NCBI GenBank assembly: GCA_002344005.1
Contig: DDTD01000082.1
Coordinates: 1-54,035, forward strand
Source: Ignavibacteria bacterium UBA2373
GTDB lineage: Bacteria > Bacteroidota > Ignavibacteria > Kapaibacteriales > UBA961
Direction: 5' to 3'
DNA length: 54,035 nt
Position 1 is the stretch's first letter. Each line of letters starts with the position of its first letter. Below, one piece after another: positions 7,473 to 15,702 of this stretch. The translations under genes and the position numbers were made by a program. The notes under the pieces are model-generated. The model searched no databases and had not been told where the DNA came from. It was given only the letters and a program-made list of their open reading frames with translations.

Positions 7473-8321
7473 TCAGCGTGCTGCGGTTGGCGTTGTTTGG
7501 TATTTAGTTTTAGCAATAAATAATCCGACGACGATGAGCAGTAGAGAAATCCATTGTGCTTGTGATAACCCCAAATACAGTGGATTAAGCCGAATAAATT
7601 CTACACTTAGCCTTTCAATACCCATAAGAATCAAGTATATGCCGAATACAAAACCCGATTGAGGTAATCTCTTTTGTATTTGCCAAAGTATGACAAAAAC
7701 GAGCAGCATTGAGAGTGTTTCGTATATGGGTGCCGGATGCACCAAAATGTCTTCAGGTATTGGTTTATCGGGAAAAATAGTCTTGAATTGTTGAACTAAA
7801 TCTGCATTACGTGCTGAGAGAGTTGATACTATACCTTTTGAATATGACATAGCCCAAGGAACATCTGTGGGGATGCCATAATCACCATCGCCTGAAAGCT
7901 GGCAACCTATTCTACCAATCCCATAGCCGGCAGTTAAAGATAGAGAAGCTGAATCAGCAATAGCAAGAAAGGAAAGTTTTTTTGAACGAATGTAGATGTA
8001 AATGAGAGCAGTTGCTAATATGAATCCACCAAGAAAAGTTAATCCCGCACCACTGAGTAGTGTGCCCTTGGGGTCGGTAAGAAATTCATTGAAATTTTCA
8101 AGTATATGAAAGAGTTTTGCACCGCCTATTCCGCCTAGTAATGCCAATAGAGTGATATTCGATGCATGAACGTCAGAATGAGGAATCAAGCGTCGCCGTA
8201 AGCCATAGCTAAGGAGATAATTAGCGGTTAAATATGCTAAGGCGACCATCACCCCAAAACTATAGATTGGAATTGTTAAGCCTAGAAATGGAATAGGTAT
8301 TTCAAGAAGAATGGGAATCAT
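7473..8321 (-). CDS. lgt: Prolipoprotein diacylglyceryl transferase
   Basis: A 282-residue inner-membrane enzyme that transfers diacylglycerol from phosphatidylglycerol to the lipobox cysteine of prolipoproteins, the first step of lipoprotein maturation. About seven hydrophobic segments are visible. The family core GYGIGRIGCQLSGDGDYG is near residue 150, and the Gly-rich helix LLALLGGIGGAKLFHIL precedes it. The C-terminal helix ends with a TKYQTTPTAAR tail. It starts 37 bp after the HDOD gene on the same strand, so the two are probably cotranscribed. Lipoprotein clients in this window probably include the proteins at 9355 and 23208. Confidence 0.93.
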   Translation of the reverse strand: MIPILLEIPIPFLGLTIPIYSFGVMVALAYLTANYLLSYGLRRRLIPHSDVHASNITLLALLGGIGGAKLFHILENFNEFLTDPKGTLLSGAGLTFLGGFILATALIYIYIRSKKLSFLAIADSASLSLTAGYGIGRIGCQLSGDGDYGIPTDVPWAMSYSKGIVSTLSARNADLVQQFKTIFPDKPIPEDILVHPAPIYETLSMLLVFVILWQIQKRLPQSGFVFGIYLILMGIERLSVEFIRLNPLYLGLSQAQWISLLLIVVGLFIAKTKYQTTPTAAR

Positions 8322-8358
8322 AATGGATTAAAGATTAAACAAAAACCTGTTGGATGAT

Positions 8359-9246
8359 TTATTTTGTTGAAGCATCTGAAGCAACCATATTTAGGAATGA
8401 AGCTGCTTGTCTAAACTCAGTTTCCAATTCAAAAGTGAAAAGTTCCAAGTCCAAATCTCGTAAAGGAGGAGAAAATTCGCATAGAATTTGCCATGACTTT
8501 TCTTCTGATAAATCAACACTGAGAATTCCTTCATCAATACTTGCTCCCCACATTTCACATAATATATCAGCAACTCTGACAAGAGCAACAACCTCTCTGT
8601 TCTCAGTCAATGCAGAAGCATCATTATGATGACCGGCTATTTGCTGTAACTCTTTAGGGAGTTTCCACAAGCGTGCAATAAGTTCACCGACGACACAATG
8701 ATCTACTCCAAAAACTCGGAGTTCTGCATCAATATCGGTGATATGTTCTTCAGTAATAATTTGTACAACTTTTTCATAATTTTCGGGATCAAATTGAATC
8801 ATTGCCATTTTGCCGATGTCATGAAGTAATCCCCCGATAAATTCCACTTCTTTGAAGTTACGCTTAATCTTGATGGCAAGATTTTTTGCAACCATCCCCG
8901 TACACGATGAATGATACCAAAACCTTTTCATATGTTCAGCACTTTTGGATCGAGAAAGCAATATAAATTTAGAGAAAATAGAGACACTTAAGACTATGTT
9001 TGCTACCCTATTAAGCCCTAAAGCCAATACTGCTTGTTGCAAAGATGTTACATTTGAACGTATTGCGTAAAGGGGGGAGTTCGCCATTTGTAATATCTTG
9101 AGTGTAAGCGCGGGGTCAGTTTCTAACACACTCGTAATTTCACGCACATCAGCATTTGCGTTTTCAAGTAATGACAATACCTTCCCGGCAACTGGTGGAA
9201 GTGTTGCAAATTCTTGTGCACCGCCAATGGTATCTAATAATGACAT
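8359..9246 (-). CDS. HDOD domain signalling protein
   Basis: A 295-residue protein made almost entirely of an HDOD domain, a relative of HD phosphohydrolases found in regulators of motility, stress and cyclic-nucleotide signalling. The N-terminus (LPPVAGKVLSLL, TSVLETDPALTLKILQMAN) is characteristic. Unlike many HDOD proteins it keeps histidines of the HD type: WYHSSCTGMVAKNLA followed by GGLLHDIGKMAM, and later AGHHNDAS, so some metal binding may remain. There is no attached output or receiver domain. It is paired with lgt only by position. The target is unknown. Confidence 0.9.
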   Translation of the reverse strand: MSLLDTIGGAQEFATLPPVAGKVLSLLENANADVREITSVLETDPALTLKILQMANSPLYAIRSNVTSLQQAVLALGLNRVANIVLSVSIFSKFILLSRSKSAEHMKRFWYHSSCTGMVAKNLAIKIKRNFKEVEFIGGLLHDIGKMAMIQFDPENYEKVVQIITEEHITDIDAELRVFGVDHCVVGELIARLWKLPKELQQIAGHHNDASALTENREVVALVRVADILCEMWGASIDEGILSVDLSEEKSWQILCEFSPPLRDLDLELFTFELETEFRQAASFLNMVASDASTK

Positions 9247-9354
9247 AACTCTCCGTTACATTAAAAGTATAGGAAATGACTTTAGCAATGACGAAAATAA
9301 TGAAAAGAATGCGAAAAGCAATTGACTTTTTCCAAAAAGTTATGTACGTCTGAT

Positions 9355-10260
9355 TTAATCAATTGCTATTGCGTAGTGAGAATGCTTGGGCTTTGGCAAA
9401 CTTCGCTTTAGTATCCAAGGATTGAGTAACTTAATGTTTTTGTATGTTGTTGAGTGTTGTTTTGCCCATTGGCTAAGGTTGGGAATTTCATCGTGAACAT
9501 TGACAAGATTCTCGGTTTGAATAGATGGATATGAAGCGGATTGAAAACCAAATTGTTCTTTATGGTCAAAAATATATTTAATCACGGCAATTCTGAATAC
9601 ATATCGCGATGTTTCTTCGTTTAGATATAGTTCATCAAATTTTTCGGTGTTTTGAAATGAACAATCATTTTCTAAACCAGTATAACCCATGTTGTAGCCT
9701 GCTGCTGCCATTAACCAACTATGAAATCTGCGATAACCTCCACGTAAGTATGTTAATGCTGCGTAAGTACTTTTTTGCGGATGTCTTCTTTCGTCAACAA
9801 ATTCATCAACCTGTAATCCGAATGATCGCGCTGTTTCCGGCATAAACTGCCATAATCCTACCGCATCTTTACCTGAGCGTGCCATATATAATGCGCTTTC
9901 AGCAACAGGTAAATACTTTAAATCGTCAGGCATATTCTCTTCACGAAGAGCTGTTTCAAAGAGAGAAAAATATTTACCGGCTCTTTTGAAATACAATTGT
10001 AATTGACCGGGCTGTTGTATATTTAACAGAAACTCTCGTTCGGCACGTTCTCGAAGTTCGGGGTTGGATAATGATATTTTTTCACCACAAAATTCAAGTT
10101 CATTCGGTAAATTCAGCAAAGAAAAATCTTTGAATATAGGGGGGTGTGGGCGAGGAGTTTGAAATTCTTCTCCATGAGAAGATTGAAATTTTTCACAACT
10201 ATTTGTTCCCAATGTTATAACAAGAAACAATAGAATTATCCAAGTTTTTTTTTTGTTCAT
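9355..10260 (-). CDS. MltD-like lytic transglycosylase, probable lipoprotein
   Basis: A 301-residue protein with an N-terminal hydrophobic segment (TWIILLFLVITLGTNSC) ending in a possible but imperfect lipobox at Cys22. It is therefore probably anchored in the envelope. The catalytic domain (about 100-225) has the family 1 Slt signature: LPVAESALYMARSG with catalytic Glu121, then GLWQFMPETARSFGL and AAAGYNMG. It would cleave the glycan strands of peptidoglycan with formation of 1,6-anhydromuramic acid. The C-terminal NLSQWAKQHSTTYKNIKLLNPWI resembles the degenerate LysM-like region that follows the Slt domain in MltD proteins. The start is the ATG of MNKKKT; the frame reaches a TTG two codons up. 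It lies 11 bp after the ABC ATPase gene. Confidence 0.9.
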   Translation of the reverse strand: MNKKKTWIILLFLVITLGTNSCEKFQSSHGEEFQTPRPHPPIFKDFSLLNLPNELEFCGEKISLSNPELRERAEREFLLNIQQPGQLQLYFKRAGKYFSLFETALREENMPDDLKYLPVAESALYMARSGKDAVGLWQFMPETARSFGLQVDEFVDERRHPQKSTYAALTYLRGGYRRFHSWLMAAAGYNMGYTGLENDCSFQNTEKFDELYLNEETSRYVFRIAVIKYIFDHKEQFGFQSASYPSIQTENLVNVHDEIPNLSQWAKQHSTTYKNIKLLNPWILKRSLPKPKHSHYAIAID

Positions 10261-10271
10261 GACCAATAATG

Positions 10272-10922
10272 CTAATTATGTGTATTTGTAAGATCAAGAT
10301 TTCTGTTGCACCATTGTTTTTCTCGAAGTTCATTGGTTGCAATGCAGACAATCCCATTCCGATTTTTAATATGTTCAACTATCGTACGTACAAAATCAAT
10401 ACCTAATTCATCTAAATTTGAGGTCGGTTCATCTAAAAAAAGTACCGATGGTTCATGTAGAATTGCCAATATTAATTTAGCCCTTTGTTGCATTCCAGAA
10501 GAGTAATATTTTACTTGTTGATGTTCATAATTTTTCAATTGTGCTGCTGTCAGCATAGTATTATACGTATCCGACGAGAAAGTAATACCTCTGATTGCGG
10601 TTATGTACCTACATAACTCAAATAAACTGAATTCATCATATAATGCAATATATGGAGCAGAGTAACCACAAAACCGGTGTAAGGAATCACGAGTTACAAG
10701 TTGATTGTGTACTGTGATGTCAATACTGCCATCTGTAGGATATAAAATACCACTTATAATTTTTAAAAGAGTTGATTTACCTGACCCATTATTTCCATAA
10801 AGTCCGAAGACATCGCCCGAATGAATTGAAAAGGATAGATCCGAAAAAATTTCTTTTTGTTCATTATATGAAAAATGTATTTTTTTTACAGAAATACTGC
10901 AATCATTTGGCAAGTTATTCAT
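10272..10922 (-). CDS. ABC transporter ATP-binding protein, partner unknown
   Basis: A 216-residue single ATPase domain of the CcmA-like size class. Walker A is GNNGSGKS (43-50), the signature SSGMQQRAKL (141-150) and Walker B VLFLDEP (160-166). The residue that is normally the H-loop histidine is asparagine (IATNE, N197), which I recall from some related Bacteroidota ATPases. The ATG chosen overlaps the lptB stop by 8 bp, and the two are cotranscribed. No permease gene is nearby, so the substrate cannot be read from context. A heme- or lipid-exporter ATPase is possible, but this is a guess from size. Confidence 0.85.
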   Translation of the reverse strand: MNNLPNDCSISVKKIHFSYNEQKEIFSDLSFSIHSGDVFGLYGNNGSGKSTLLKIISGILYPTDGSIDITVHNQLVTRDSLHRFCGYSAPYIALYDEFSLFELCRYITAIRGITFSSDTYNTMLTAAQLKNYEHQQVKYYSSGMQQRAKLILAILHEPSVLFLDEPTSNLDELGIDFVRTIVEHIKNRNGIVCIATNELREKQWCNRNLDLTNTHN

Positions 10923-11670
10923 AGCGTTCCAATGAAAATGTTTCACCCAAATACCTGTTGCGAACCTCGACATTTTCAGCTAATTCTTTAGCAGTCCCCG
11001 AAGCAAATACATTTCCGTCAATCAATATATATGCTCGATCTGTAATGGATAGTGTTTCATGAACATTGTGGTCTGTTATTAAAATACCTAATCCGCGTTG
11101 CTTTAATCCCAGAACAAGATGCATTATTTCCTCAACCGTTATTGGGTCAATCCCTGCGAAGGGTTCATCTAAGAGAATAAATTTCGGATTTGAGGCTAAT
11201 GCTCTTGCAATTTCACAGCGCCGTCTTTCACCTCCCGATAACATATATCCCATACTTTTGCGAATATGAGTAATGCGAAAATCTTCAAGTAATTGTTCTA
11301 ATTTTTCTTTTCTTTGGGTGCGAGTGTAAGACTGTAGTTGAAGTATTGCCATTATATTATTTTCAACTGTCATTTTACGAAAGATAGAAGGTTCTTGCGG
11401 TAAATACGAAATCCCCATCCTTGCACGTTTATACATAGCGTAACCGGTAATATCTTTTCCATCAAAAAGTACTTTACCGCGAGAAGGTTTTACTACGCCG
11501 ACTATCATATAAAACGATGTCGTTTTCCCTGCACCATTCGGTCCTAACAATCCTACAACTTCTCCTTGTCTCAGTTCATACGACACACCTCGTACTACTG
11601 CTTTTTTGCCATACGTTTTTTCGATATTTTCGGCTTTGACTAAAGATATGTCTTGATCTGAATTTGTCAT
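10915..11670 (-). CDS. lptB: LPS export ABC transporter ATP-binding protein
   Basis: A 251-residue ATPase of the LptB2FGC complex, which drives lipopolysaccharide from the inner membrane to the outer membrane across the Lpt bridge. Walker A is GPNGAGKT (43-50), the signature LSGGERRR (144-151), Walker B ILLDEP (165-170) and the H-loop histidine 201 (TDHNVHETL). The sequences YLPQEPSIFRKMTVENN and LLDEPFAGIDPITVEEI are diagnostic of LptB. The start ATG shares ATGA with the stop of the upstream octanoyltransferase gene, so translation is coupled. lptA, lptC, lptF and lptG are not here. Confidence 0.95.
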   Translation of the reverse strand: MTNSDQDISLVKAENIEKTYGKKAVVRGVSYELRQGEVVGLLGPNGAGKTTSFYMIVGVVKPSRGKVLFDGKDITGYAMYKRARMGISYLPQEPSIFRKMTVENNIMAILQLQSYTRTQRKEKLEQLLEDFRITHIRKSMGYMLSGGERRRCEIARALASNPKFILLDEPFAGIDPITVEEIMHLVLGLKQRGLGILITDHNVHETLSITDRAYILIDGNVFASGTAKELAENVEVRNRYLGETFSLERYE

Positions 11671-12362
11671 GGCAGTAAAGAATAAACATGTGAAGAAATT
11701 TGTTCTGCACAGTCGTCCCAAGAAACAGTGCTACTTGTCACTTCCTCTAAATTTGTTGATGTATTTCGTAATCTAGTAAGTAAAGTAGATTTATTGTCTT
11801 CCACTACATTATTCATAAGTGTAATAATTTTTTCATGACTTCGATCAAGCAAAATAGAGCCATGTTGCAACAAAATATTTTTATACATTCTTTGCGCACT
11901 GCCAACAATCTTTTTCCCTTGATATTTCAACTCATAACGAGCAGAACTTGTAAAACACATTTTGCTCATTTCGGGATTGATACGTCGAAATTCCCTAAAA
12001 TCATGATGATTTTTCTCAAAGGTAATATCCGAAGAGTATTTCTGTAATGCTCCCAACAATAATGTATGAATATTTTTGTAAAACTCTTGCTGATTATCAC
12101 AATAGGTAATGATTGAGTAAGTTACTTCATTTGCATGTAATACCGCTCTTCCTCCTGTTGGTCGTCTTACCAATTCGATACCTTTCTTCGAACATTCCGA
12201 AGACGAAATATGATCATGATTTTGATGATACCCGACTGAAACACACCAAGGTTGCCATCCATAAAGTCGAAAAACCGGTTGTATAGCCTTCTCTTGTAAT
12301 TTATGTACAAGCTCGACATCAAGTTGCATATTATATGCACCGGCATTAAATCCCGACACCAT
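11667..12362 (-). CDS. LipM-like octanoyltransferase / lipoate-protein ligase family
   Basis: A 231-residue member of the BPL/LPL fold. RRPTGGRAVLH (67-76), CFTSSARYEL with a candidate nucleophile Cys136, KIVGSAQRM and LLQHGSILL match the LipM octanoyltransferase pattern better than LplA. The likely reaction is therefore transfer of octanoyl from acyl carrier protein to GcvH or another lipoyl domain, before LipA inserts sulphur. I prefer the ATG of MVSGFNAGAYNMQLD because it matches the family N-terminus. The frame extends to another ATG at 12476, overlapping the upstream gene by 31 bp, and that start cannot be excluded. The stop overlaps the lptB start by 4 bp. The lipoyl carrier gene gcvH is about 7 kb away. 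Confidence 0.88.
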   Translation of the reverse strand: MVSGFNAGAYNMQLDVELVHKLQEKAIQPVFRLYGWQPWCVSVGYHQNHDHISSSECSKKGIELVRRPTGGRAVLHANEVTYSIITYCDNQQEFYKNIHTLLLGALQKYSSDITFEKNHHDFREFRRINPEMSKMCFTSSARYELKYQGKKIVGSAQRMYKNILLQHGSILLDRSHEKIITLMNNVVEDNKSTLLTRLRNTSTNLEEVTSSTVSWDDCAEQISSHVYSLLP

Positions 12363-12445
12363 CAAGATAAATGTATCCCCAAAAATAGTAGATAATAATG
12401 AATTGGGAGATGTACGTAAAACGTCACCATTGAGACCACTTTTCA

Positions 12446-13852
12446 CTATTTTCCTTTCACAATATTCCAAACCCATTTACTTATATCATCCACAACCTGT
12501 TTACTAACATTTTTTGGCTCATGGTACTCTAAGGGAGTCGATTTTTCTTCGCCTATCATAAATATGTTGTTTAAAAGTGGATAGCTAATAAATGTATATC
12601 GCTCTTGGTGTGACATGGAATGATATAATTGTTTTTTCCATAGATCAAAGTCTATTTGGCTTGTTCTATAATCACGTTCACCTCGGAGTATCAGCGCAGG
12701 TACATTAGTTTTTTTCAATATAGAAAAACAATCATAATTTTTTAGATCCAACCAATATGAAGCGGGTGTCTCAAGAGGTAAATCTTCTGTTCGTGATAAT
12801 AATGTTAGTGTCGGTGACTTTACGTTTTTAACTTGTTGCTTTAGCTTTTCAATTGCCTTTTTCTTGTTTTCATATTTTGATAGCGTGTCAAGTTTCATAA
12901 CATACTCAATCTCTTCCATTAGAGCATCTTCTAATGGTCGTCCATAAGGCGCAAGAAGCACAGCACCTTTGATAACATTAGAATTTTGTATTATCCTTGG
13001 ACAAATATTAGCACCAACACCTTGACCAATTAGAAAGAGATGTTCGGAATCAATATCTTTACGCGTTAATAGTTGATGAATAATTTCGTATATATCCTCC
13101 TCTGTGTCAAATTTTGCAGAAATTGCTTCTTTCTTTTCTGCTATTTTTTTGTAATGTACATAGGTCCTTTTATCAATACGTACACTTGCAATCCCATGTG
13201 TTGCCAAACCCCATGCTAAGTCGAAAAATGGTTTGTTTGAATAACGTGAAGCATCTTTATCCCAAGGACCTGCATCGTGTACAAAAATCAAACAGGGAGC
13301 TTTAGTTTTCCATGTGGGAATTGTCAAATAAGCTGTGGTTTCATAATCTTTACCTTTGTTGATAACAAATTGGCGTTCCGTAACAGAATCCGCTGCTACA
13401 TAATTTGGTAATTTCCAGCTATTTTTCTGCGGAGGTGGAATATAACGGTCTATATGAAATGCTGCAATTGAATCATCATCGTCAAAACCAATTCTGAACT
13501 GCCATCGGTCTTTTTTACCTTTGTAAGAAGGATATACCCAATAATATGTATTATGTTCATCACGAATTATATTGTCAACTTCATAAATCTCGCCGCCGGC
13601 TTTTGCCAGAAATTGTTTCCAGAAATTTTCTAACATTGTTAAACTTATTTCTTTGCGCATTTCAGAATCGAATCGTTTGGAAGCCTGAACATAATTTTTT
13701 GATTTGAGAGCTTCAACACACGATAATGCATATTCTGTTCTTTGTGTCCAACGTAATGAGTCACTATCTTCCTGACTTTGCAAGGGAGAAGAAGAAGCGA
13801 GTATTATTCCACAAATAATACTTAACATTATTAATAGTGAGCTAAATTTCAT
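12446..13852 (-). CDS. Secreted alpha/beta hydrolase-fold protein with DUF3887, apparently lacking catalytic residues
   Basis: A 468-residue exported protein. A signal peptide (MKFSSLLIMLSIICGIILASS) precedes a DUF3887-like domain (about 35-125) and an alpha/beta hydrolase domain (about 150-465) of the type with an LILRGERDY acid motif. The nucleophile elbow, normally GHSxG or GxSxG, reads GQGVG (276-280), with glycine at 278 where serine is expected. The segment that normally carries the catalytic histidine (LNHLF) reads LNNIF, with asparagine at 429. Asp394 of the acid motif remains. The fold is intact and the frame is unbroken, so this looks like a maintained non-catalytic protein rather than a pseudogene. 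It is the gene before the octanoyltransferase and 36 bp after apaG. Its ligand is unknown. Confidence 0.88.
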   Translation of the reverse strand: MKFSSLLIMLSIICGIILASSSPLQSQEDSDSLRWTQRTEYALSCVEALKSKNYVQASKRFDSEMRKEISLTMLENFWKQFLAKAGGEIYEVDNIIRDEHNTYYWVYPSYKGKKDRWQFRIGFDDDDSIAAFHIDRYIPPPQKNSWKLPNYVAADSVTERQFVINKGKDYETTAYLTIPTWKTKAPCLIFVHDAGPWDKDASRYSNKPFFDLAWGLATHGIASVRIDKRTYVHYKKIAEKKEAISAKFDTEEDIYEIIHQLLTRKDIDSEHLFLIGQGVGANICPRIIQNSNVIKGAVLLAPYGRPLEDALMEEIEYVMKLDTLSKYENKKKAIEKLKQQVKNVKSPTLTLLSRTEDLPLETPASYWLDLKNYDCFSILKKTNVPALILRGERDYRTSQIDFDLWKKQLYHSMSHQERYTFISYPLLNNIFMIGEEKSTPLEYHEPKNVSKQVVDDISKWVWNIVKGK

Positions 13853-13888
13853 TCATAAACTCCAAATATACATATACCGTACTTTATG

Positions 13889-14311
13889 CTATTTTGTTCC
13901 CAAATTTTCATTATTTTTTGTTAAAAGTGAAGGGTGAATAAGAAAAAATCTTTCTATATTGACATCTACAGTCGTTTGATCATCCTTTTTCATTACAAAA
14001 TATCCTTCCATTGTACCCCACAAAGTCCTTAATGGACACATACTGCTGTATGTAAATGTCATAGAAGGTTCTAAGCGTGGGGTATAGCCGACAACACCTT
14101 CCCCAAATATAGTTTCTTCATGACCATTTGCATCAATAATTTTCCAGAATCTGTGCGTTAATGTGACTGTCGAAGTACTTTCATTCGTGATTGTGATTCG
14201 ATAGGAGAATACATTGTATTGATTATCGTTTGTGCTTATACCCAAAAACTCAGGATAAACTTCAACGTGAACACCGTGTGAATAACTTATAAATATCTGT
14301 TGATTCTCCAT
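13889..14311 (-). CDS. apaG: ApaG domain protein
   Basis: A 140-residue protein made of a single ApaG (DUF525) immunoglobulin-like beta domain. The hallmark strands are visible: YRITITNES, RFWKIIDANGHEE, GEGVVGYTPRLEPSMTFTY and GTMEGYFVM. ApaG has been linked to cobalt/magnesium resistance in enterics and occurs fused to F-box proteins in eukaryotes; its biochemical role is still not clear. There is no signal peptide, so it is cytoplasmic. The ATG overlaps the stop of the upstream secreted protein by one base (TAATG). Confidence 0.92.
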   Translation of the reverse strand: MENQQIFISYSHGVHVEVYPEFLGISTNDNQYNVFSYRITITNESTSTVTLTHRFWKIIDANGHEETIFGEGVVGYTPRLEPSMTFTYSSMCPLRTLWGTMEGYFVMKKDDQTTVDVNIERFFLIHPSLLTKNNENLGTK

Positions 14312-15696
14312 TAAAAGCCGGCTTCCTGTAATGATCGTATAAGTTGTTCTGCAAGAATATTTGTCGTTTTACCGAACCATTCATTTCTAGGAATTAACAA
14401 TAATGTACTGTACGAGTCTCTCTCAAATAATTCGACAGGCGATGTTGAAAGAATTGTTTCCTCCTCAGGCCTAAATTCATTATCCGAATCTCTTACCATA
14501 ACTGTACAGTTCAAAGATAAAGTTTGTTGCAAATCACCCGGAAGTGCTGCAATACCAAAAAGAGCAAGAGGAAAGCGTGCTTTTACAACATAGCCACGTG
14601 TGCGTGGATTTGCTGAAACTTTAATAGTATTGAGTAATTCACGAGTGACTACGTCTAATGATTTTGCTGTTTGGACTACATATTTTGCTCTTTCTTCTGC
14701 AAAATCACCTAAACGAAGTGATATTGTTACCAACGATGAATCAGGAGAAATATATTCAGTTTTTCGACCTTTTTTTCGTTTGGGTGTTTTTGCTTCTGCA
14801 TCTGAAGTATCCGGAGTTGTGGGGCGCATTTGACCATTGAACCAAAAATGCACCATATCGGCTGTACATGTGTCACATCGTCCGGAAATAACATTGTCGT
14901 CTATAACATTAACAGTCATGTATAAATACTGATTATCATATACCGAACGTACTTTGAATGAACAATCAGCAACACTTTCCCAATAGAATGAGCCACTTTG
15001 ACAGTAATCAACCGTTGAACATTCTGCCTGCGATGTATAGCCACGATAAATTTGTTTTCCACGCGGATAGCAGGGAATAGTAAAGAATTTTTTTAAATAT
15101 TTAGTTTCACCGGTTCGTGTAAGTATTGTTTTTTGATATGATTCAAGTGTTGAATAATTAGTGTATTCTTCTAATGTGACGCTTGGTAATTTTTGTGTTG
15201 TGAACTCATCTATTACTGACACAATGCCGTTATCATATCTGTAACCACGGATAATCCAATGAAACTGCTTTTGTTTTTCTGTAACGTAACAGCAATTGTT
15301 TCTAATTACTAAACCAACTTCTAATGGTAAGTCAATAAAGTTATAATTGTATTCACCAACTTTTACTAAAAACCCATCTGTGTCTGTAAAAAGATATACT
15401 CGACAAATCTTTCGTTTTTCACCTAAGACTTTAACCGCAAATGCAACATCAGGAACGCCATCGCCTGAAAAATCACCTGCATCCCAACTCCAGATGCGAT
15501 ATTGTGCACCTTGCGGTAATTCTTTTTGGATGTCATTTATTAACTCAACATCAAAGTACGCTGATAATTTTAAAGAAAATTCATCAAAAGTCATACCTGA
15601 TTGAGCATTAGAGGTCATAGATGCACTCATAAACAAAATGAATATGAGTGCATAATGTGTATAAGAAATGATGCGAGAATATAATAGCTGTATCAT
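14311..15696 (-). CDS. Secreted protein with FG-GAP-like motif and CBM9/DOMON-like domain, unknown role
   Basis: A 461-residue protein with an N-terminal hydrophobic segment and cleavage-like site (SMTSNAQS, about residues 25-32). Residues 65-85 contain WDAGDFSGDGVPDVAFA, a calcium-binding FG-GAP/VCBS-type loop. The central part carries two close cysteine pairs (NNCCYV and RCDTCTAD). From about 255, YDNQYLYMTVNVIDDN followed by DMVHFWFNG looks like a family 9 carbohydrate-binding or DOMON-type beta sandwich, ending with LLLIPRNEWFGK. A basic low-complexity insert (TPKRKKGRKTEY) interrupts that domain. It is likely periplasmic or outer-membrane associated. It is translationally coupled to apaG and lies 6 bp after the kinase gene. 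I do not recognise a named family. Confidence 0.75.
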   Translation of the reverse strand: MIQLLYSRIISYTHYALIFILFMSASMTSNAQSGMTFDEFSLKLSAYFDVELINDIQKELPQGAQYRIWSWDAGDFSGDGVPDVAFAVKVLGEKRKICRVYLFTDTDGFLVKVGEYNYNFIDLPLEVGLVIRNNCCYVTEKQKQFHWIIRGYRYDNGIVSVIDEFTTQKLPSVTLEEYTNYSTLESYQKTILTRTGETKYLKKFFTIPCYPRGKQIYRGYTSQAECSTVDYCQSGSFYWESVADCSFKVRSVYDNQYLYMTVNVIDDNVISGRCDTCTADMVHFWFNGQMRPTTPDTSDAEAKTPKRKKGRKTEYISPDSSLVTISLRLGDFAEERAKYVVQTAKSLDVVTRELLNTIKVSANPRTRGYVVKARFPLALFGIAALPGDLQQTLSLNCTVMVRDSDNEFRPEEETILSTSPVELFERDSYSTLLLIPRNEWFGKTTNILAEQLIRSLQEAGF

Positions 15697-15702
15697 TTAT
15701 GA

